64,000 nt of DNA from positions 1,860,001 to 1,924,000 of the forward strand of contig CBDEFX010000002.1 of assembly GCA_965237635.1 (NCBI GenBank). The letters are read 5' to 3'. Positions 60,181 through 64,000 of the stretch are shown here, one piece after another. This DNA is from CBDEFX01 sp965237635. GTDB taxonomy: Bacteria; Chloroflexota; Dehalococcoidia; Lucifugimonadales; CAUZJF01. Within the stretch, counting starts at the first letter, position 1. Every line of letters begins with the position of its first letter. Under the pieces are notes generated by a model that did not search any database, was not told the DNA's origin, and saw only the letters and a program-made list of their open reading frames with translations. Made by a program: the position numbers and the translations under genes.

Positions 60181-60201
60181 GGGCGGGTTTCAAACCCGCC
60201 C
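60181..60201. repeat. Palindrome with 10-bp arms (family 2)
   Basis: Perfect arms GGGCGGGTTT / AAACCCGCCC around one base, preceded by GTAG. It has the same design as 31050-31070. It lies between fdhA and the GrpB gene and may act as a second terminator. Confidence 0.65.
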
Positions 60202-60225
60202 TCGCTCTGCTAGGGTAAAGGACAT

Positions 60226-60753
60226 ATGCTAGCGCCAGTCGTTATCGTCGAATACGATCCTCGATGGCCGACCGGCTTCCAGGCAGCACGCTCTGCCATA
60301 ATGAAGGCCGTGGGCCCCCTTCTGCTGTCGATCGAGCACGTTGGAAGCACAGCGGTCCCGGGTCTGGCTGCGAAGCCGATCATCGACATCATGCCAGGCC
60401 TGAGGAGCTTCGACGACGGGCACTCCTGCGTCGAGTTGCTTGAACCCATAGGATACCGATACAAAGGAGATAACGGCATACCCGGTCGACACTATTTCGA
60501 TTACTCCGGAGTGGACGGTACACAGCATGTACACATGGTAGTCATCGACTCTGATTTCTGGACTCGGCAGATACGGTTCAGGGACTACCTCCGAGCGCAC
60601 CCGGACTCTGCACGCGAATATTCTACGCTGAAATACTCGTTGGCCGAGCGTTTCCGGAATGATAGGGTGGCCTACACGGAAGCGAAAACCGAGTTTATCG
60701 AGGGCGTCCTGCGGCGAACGAACAGTTCGATACATATGAGCGTAAAGCAATGA
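60226..60753 (+). CDS. GrpB/UPF0157 family protein
   Basis: A 175-residue protein of the GrpB group, related to nucleotidyltransferases. VVIVEYDPRWPTGFQAARSA, IEHVGSTAVPGLAAKPIIDI with the Gly-Ser and Asp of the nucleotidyltransferase fold, and RFRDYLRAHPDSAREYSTLK are typical. Some relatives act in coenzyme A or aminoglycoside modification, but the role here is unknown. It overlaps the next gene by 4 bp. Confidence 0.88.
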   Translation: MLAPVVIVEYDPRWPTGFQAARSAIMKAVGPLLLSIEHVGSTAVPGLAAKPIIDIMPGLRSFDDGHSCVELLEPIGYRYKGDNGIPGRHYFDYSGVDGTQHVHMVVIDSDFWTRQIRFRDYLRAHPDSAREYSTLKYSLAERFRNDRVAYTEAKTEFIEGVLRRTNSSIHMSVKQ

Positions 60754-61499
60754 CAAACCCCATCACTCGGCTGCCGAAACCCGACGCCGCGCAGTTCAAG
60801 GGCAGTCGGAAGCTCTTTCTCGTGCCGACGTTCCTGATCTCTCCCGACGCGCCGGAGGACGGCCAGCTCCTACTGGAGCGCTACTGGACCGAGGTCAGAG
60901 ACCACATCGACAATCTGGAAAAGTCGCTCGGAAAAGTGTCGCACGTCTATCACGAGATGATCTTCAGTGATGGAGATGAAGGGACAAGAATGTTGGAGGG
61001 GTTGAACCCAAAGGGCTCGTCCTTCATCCTGGCGATGTGCAAATCGGAGGCCCGGCTGGAGGCCACGGATGACCGCGCCCTGGTCGAGGAGAGCGGCGAT
61101 TGGCAGCGTTGTATCTCGGTTGGGCTCATGAGCCAAAAGGTGTTGTCAGCAGCGACGGAGGGCTTCCAGGAGGCGACTAAGGGGCGCTTCGATCACATCG
61201 GCGCCCGTATCGACGAGACCCTGAAGGACGGTGAGTCCGGCGCCCTGTTCATAAGCGAGGACCACCGGGTCCAGTTCCCCACCGACGTTAAGGTGTTCTA
61301 CGTCGCTCCGCCGGCCCTGGACGCGCTGAAGAGATGGATAGGCGACCAGGTCCGTCTGGCGTCGGAAAGGTTTCGGCAACCTCAAGAGAATATTGAGCCG
61401 GAGGAGGCCGCCGACTCTGAGCAGCCTGCCGGGTCGGAGCAGGCCGAGGAGCCTGAATTGGGCGCGGAGTCCGGCGGTCCAGAGCCTAAAGGGGAATAA
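60750..61499 (+). CDS. Conserved-looking protein of unknown function with acidic tail
   Basis: A 249-residue soluble protein I do not recognise. The first ~215 residues look folded (KLFLVPTFLISPDAPEDG, HVYHEMIFSDGDEGTRML, GARIDETLKDGESGALFISE, DVKVFYVAPPALDALKRW). The last ~35 are a Glu/Pro/Gly-rich disordered tail. The strand-helix pattern with GESGALFISEDH recalls release-factor-like (eRF1/baeRF) domains, but that is a guess. Coupled to the GrpB gene by ATGA overlap. Confidence 0.75.
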   Translation: MTNPITRLPKPDAAQFKGSRKLFLVPTFLISPDAPEDGQLLLERYWTEVRDHIDNLEKSLGKVSHVYHEMIFSDGDEGTRMLEGLNPKGSSFILAMCKSEARLEATDDRALVEESGDWQRCISVGLMSQKVLSAATEGFQEATKGRFDHIGARIDETLKDGESGALFISEDHRVQFPTDVKVFYVAPPALDALKRWIGDQVRLASERFRQPQENIEPEEAADSEQPAGSEQAEEPELGAESGGPEPKGE

Positions 61500-61521
61500 T
61501 CAGCCGGCTGTTTTGGAGCGT

Positions 61522-61564
61522 GTCCCTCGATACGTCCCGATGGCAATCGGGACTACTCGGGATG
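61522..61564. repeat. Dispersed intergenic repeat, family 1, copy 3
   Basis: GTCCCTCGATACGTCCCGAT, GGCA spacer, ATCGGGACTACTCGGGATG. Nearly identical to copy 2 outside the loop, and placed between convergent genes. Confidence 0.85.
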
Positions 61565-61648
61565 AACGGAATTGGGAGTTAACTGAGTGCTCTGTGGGAG
61601 CCGGGGAGATTTTTCCAGACCACGTTGGGTTGGTCCAAGAGCGGTGAT

Positions 61649-63052
61649 CTAGGGAAACGAGTTTTCGGGCGAGGGTCCCGCGTCTCGTTGGGTTTTCGCT
61701 CCTTCGATCTGCGCTTGAAGGGCTGCCTGGTCGATTCCCAACTCTACCGCCCGGTCGATGTCCGGCTGCACCTGCTCATCGTTGCCCAGTAGGGTGTTGA
61801 CGACGGCCCTGTTAGCTACGGCGACCGCGTCCAGAGGATTGAACCGTATGGCCTGATCGAGATCGCCGATCGCCCTCTGAAGCAGTCCAAGATTAATCAG
61901 GGCGAGCGCCCGATTGCTGTAGGCATCTGCATAGGTCGGGTCGAGCCGAACGGCCTGGCCGAAATCGTCGATGGACTCCTGGAACCTCCCGAGCATCACG
62001 AAGGCACCGCCTCGGCTGTTGTAGCCTAACGGAAGACTAGGGTCCAGTCGTATACCTTCATCGTAGTCCTCGATCGCCCGCTCGGGCTGCCTGAGGTCGC
62101 TATACGCGTTTCCACGGTTGATGTAGGCCTCGGCCACCTCAGGGTCCAGGCTAATGACCACATCGAAGTCCTCGATCGCGTTCTCATATTGCGCAAGATC
62201 GCTGTAGACGTTGCCCCGGTCGAAGAACCCCGCGATGTCTTCGGGGTTGAGCCGAATGACCTCGTCAAGGTCCTCAATCGCCGACTCTGCATCCCCTGCG
62301 ATCATATGCGCAATGCTTCTGAACCTGTAGTACCGGCCATTGTCCGGGTCGAGCCGAATGGCCTCACTGAACTCTTCGACGGTCTTCTCGTGATCTCCAA
62401 GGTTGCCATATGCGTGCGCACGGTTGGCGTATAGGTTGGCCGACTGGGGGTCGAGTCCAATCGCCTGGTCCAGCTCCTCAATCGCTTTACGATACTGCCG
62501 CAGGTTGAAGTAGGCGATACCGCGACCCGAGAATAGCTCTGCACTGCCGGAGTCCAGCTTGATGGCCGCGCTGAAGTCTTCTATCGCCCGCTGGTGCTGG
62601 CCGAGGTCCCCGAAGGCTCGGCCCCGCGCTTCATAGGAAGCGGCGACCTCAGGATTGAGCCGGATGGCGCGGTCCAGGTCTTCGATAGCTTTCTGCGGCT
62701 CGCCAAGAGTGCGGTAGAGCTCGCCACGTTTGCTATAGGCTAGGACGTGTTCAGAGTCGAGCCTGATGGCCTCGCTAAGGTCCTCGACTGCCGTCTGAGA
62801 ATCGCCGATCTCGTTGTTTACGAGGCCGCGGTTGTAGTATGCCTCCGCGTTCTTTGAGTCTAGAGCGATGGCCTGGTCGTACTCTGCCAGCGCCTCCGCC
62901 CACCGCTCCTGGCCTTGGAAAGCGACGGCCGCGTTATAGTGCTCATCAGCCTCGCCTGGCCCGTCGCAGTTTAGAGCCATCAAAGCCACCGCACAGACCA
63001 GCAGCAGTATTGAGGGCGGAAGTCTCATCGAGCGGTTGCGCGGACTAATCAT
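61649..63052 (-). CDS. Tetratricopeptide repeat protein, exported or membrane-anchored
   Basis: A 467-residue protein. A hydrophobic N-terminal segment (PPSILLLVCAVALMALNC) may be a lipoprotein signal, although Asn before the Cys is unusual. About 12 TPR units of 34 residues follow, each of the form A-I-E-D-L-D-x-A-I-R-L-D-P, the O-linked-transferase-like consensus. No catalytic domain is present, so it is likely a protein-interaction scaffold outside the cytoplasm. ATG 63052 overlaps the stop of the preceding gene by 8 bp; ATG 63028 is another choice. Confidence 0.88.
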   Translation of the reverse strand: MISPRNRSMRLPPSILLLVCAVALMALNCDGPGEADEHYNAAVAFQGQERWAEALAEYDQAIALDSKNAEAYYNRGLVNNEIGDSQTAVEDLSEAIRLDSEHVLAYSKRGELYRTLGEPQKAIEDLDRAIRLNPEVAASYEARGRAFGDLGQHQRAIEDFSAAIKLDSGSAELFSGRGIAYFNLRQYRKAIEELDQAIGLDPQSANLYANRAHAYGNLGDHEKTVEEFSEAIRLDPDNGRYYRFRSIAHMIAGDAESAIEDLDEVIRLNPEDIAGFFDRGNVYSDLAQYENAIEDFDVVISLDPEVAEAYINRGNAYSDLRQPERAIEDYDEGIRLDPSLPLGYNSRGGAFVMLGRFQESIDDFGQAVRLDPTYADAYSNRALALINLGLLQRAIGDLDQAIRFNPLDAVAVANRAVVNTLLGNDEQVQPDIDRAVELGIDQAALQAQIEGAKTQRDAGPSPENSFP

Positions 63053-64000
63053 GATCGTAGGTGATCGTCGTCTCGACTCTGTGGAGCACGACCGGGTCGC
63101 GTTGCTTCGGTACCCGGCTGATCAGTTGCACCTCCAGCTCGTTCACTCCCTCTTTCAGCGGCGGGCTACCAAGGTCATACTCGACGCTGATGCCGTCCCG
63201 ATGATATTCGACAGGCTCGGTCGGCCATTTGTGCCAGCTCTCCACGTGGAGCTCGGTCCAGCCGTCGAAGGAAACCCTGGCAGCGTCCCAGGGGAACGTC
63301 TGCTGGTTGACGCGCACTTGCAACTCGTCGTCTTGAGTGAAGTTGTCAAGTTTGAGCGAGAGCCCACACGCGCCGAGAGACCCGGCGGCGCCGGCAGCCT
63401 CGAGGTCGTCGTTGATTTCTAGCCGGAGCACGGGCCCTAGGCCTGAGTAGTCCTCTTTCAAGGTGATTGGCAGCTGGGCGGACGGGCTCGCGTACCGGAA
63501 GGCACAACCGTGGTCTCGGCAGGGGTAGAACGGGCCTGTCCTATCGAGCTCGTAGCGCTTGTCGAGTCGGCTCAGCGTCACGGGATCGGAGATCTCGCTG
63601 AAAGTGCGCTCGTTCCACTCGCGCGACATCGTGTAGAAGTTATAGAGGTAAGTACCGGCCGCGCCGTGGCTCAAAAAGCGGCTGGCCAACGCCCGGATGT
63701 TCCTAGGGTCCAGATACCTCGAGGCGGTGATACAGCCGTAGACCAGGCAGTCGGTCCCCCGGGCGGCCTCTACGAACTCCCTCACCGGCGTCTCGAAGGG
63801 AATGTGACCTCCTCCGACCACTACTGTGTCTACCAAGCCATCGGCCATCCAACGGGCGACGTCGAGGCCGATCCTCGTTGAGTCCGCGATCGTAACCGGG
63901 ACCCTGACCGCGAGTTTGAGCTCACGACCCCGTTCCTCGCCGACCTCGTTCATTCTCTCTCTGACATGCCCCACCAGACTGGTCATCAGATAGCGGCTCT
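63045..64000 (-). CDS. TIM-barrel glycoside-hydrolase-like protein, 5' end outside window
   Basis: The frame is open to the right edge (SRYLMTSLVGHV continues upstream of the ATG at 63986), so the gene is partial. The visible part has KLAVRVPVTIADSTRIGLDV, WMADGLVDTVVVGGGHIPFE and later GAAGTYLYNFYTM, which read like the end of a (beta/alpha)8 barrel. It is followed by a beta-sandwich domain (~residues 190-313) with DELQVRVNQQTFPWD. This layout is found in putative family-10-like glycosidases of unknown substrate. It is coupled to the TPR gene. Confidence 0.65.
   Translation of the reverse strand, partial: SRYLMTSLVGHVRERMNEVGEERGRELKLAVRVPVTIADSTRIGLDVARWMADGLVDTVVVGGGHIPFETPVREFVEAARGTDCLVYGCITASRYLDPRNIRALASRFLSHGAAGTYLYNFYTMSREWNERTFSEISDPVTLSRLDKRYELDRTGPFYPCRDHGCAFRYASPSAQLPITLKEDYSGLGPVLRLEINDDLEAAGAAGSLGACGLSLKLDNFTQDDELQVRVNQQTFPWDAARVSFDGWTELHVESWHKWPTEPVEYHRDGISVEYDLGSPPLKEGVNELEVQLISRVPKQRDPVVLHRVETTITYDHD

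Overview
The window reads as a GC-rich bacterial chromosome segment, most likely from an uncultured member of the Chloroflexota (Dehalococcoidia/SAR202-like). This is inferred from gene content and not proven: a GlcD/GlcE/GlcF oxidase set, a DUF4012 protein, a secreted nuclease with a C-terminal 'sunset'-like domain, NuoE/NuoF plus a NuoG-like formate dehydrogenase, and paired MoeA proteins. No rRNA, tRNA or CRISPR array is visible.

Layout. 1-16.5 kb (minus strand) is a surface-polysaccharide operon: HisF/HisH/N-acetyl-sugar amidotransferase, two CMP-nonulosonate synthetases, NeuB, NeuC, a glycosyltransferase-like protein, a pyruvyltransferase, an ABC exporter (Wzm/Wzt) and methyltransferases. 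16.6-18.0 kb is an IS66 element. 18.2-19.9 kb encodes a carbamoyltransferase. 20.0-23.9 kb (minus) holds a winged-helix regulator, a NusG/RfaH-like antiterminator, UDP-glucose dehydrogenase and a UDP-xylose-synthase-like enzyme. 24.0-31.0 kb (plus) was once an operon for three membrane or secreted proteins, and all three genes are now broken. 31.2-35.9 kb (minus) encodes ManC, an O-antigen ligase-like protein and an epimerase. 36.1-41.7 kb (plus) is glcD-HIT-glcE-glcF-nudix followed by a DUF4258/DUF2283 pair. 41.8-42.9 kb is aroC. 43.2-60.1 kb (plus) is a C1 and molybdenum/tungsten block: a broken MFS gene, fhs, two moeA genes, gcvT, gcvH, truncated gcvPA, mobA, moaD, an aldehyde:ferredoxin oxidoreductase, nuoE, nuoF, a toxin-antitoxin pair and fdhA. 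The end holds a GrpB protein, an unknown acidic-tailed protein, a TPR protein and a partial TIM-barrel protein.

Three insertion sequences (IS256, IS66 and IS1380 types) and one 161-bp MITE are delimited to the base by terminal inverted repeats and target duplications. Removing three of them in silico (IS256, IS1380, MITE) restores an open host frame across each junction. Nine genes are broken by insertion, frameshift, nonsense codon or truncation, so the region is eroding or the assembly carries base errors.

Regulation. A 16-bp box (CTGTCAAGTACCTACA) overlaps the -35 element of two good promoters, one before the nonulosonate operon and one before the winged-helix/NusG operon. This suggests one shared control circuit for capsule synthesis. 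At least two promoters place the -10 box 6-7 nt before the start codon, which suggests leaderless transcripts. Two families of intergenic palindromes recur across the window.
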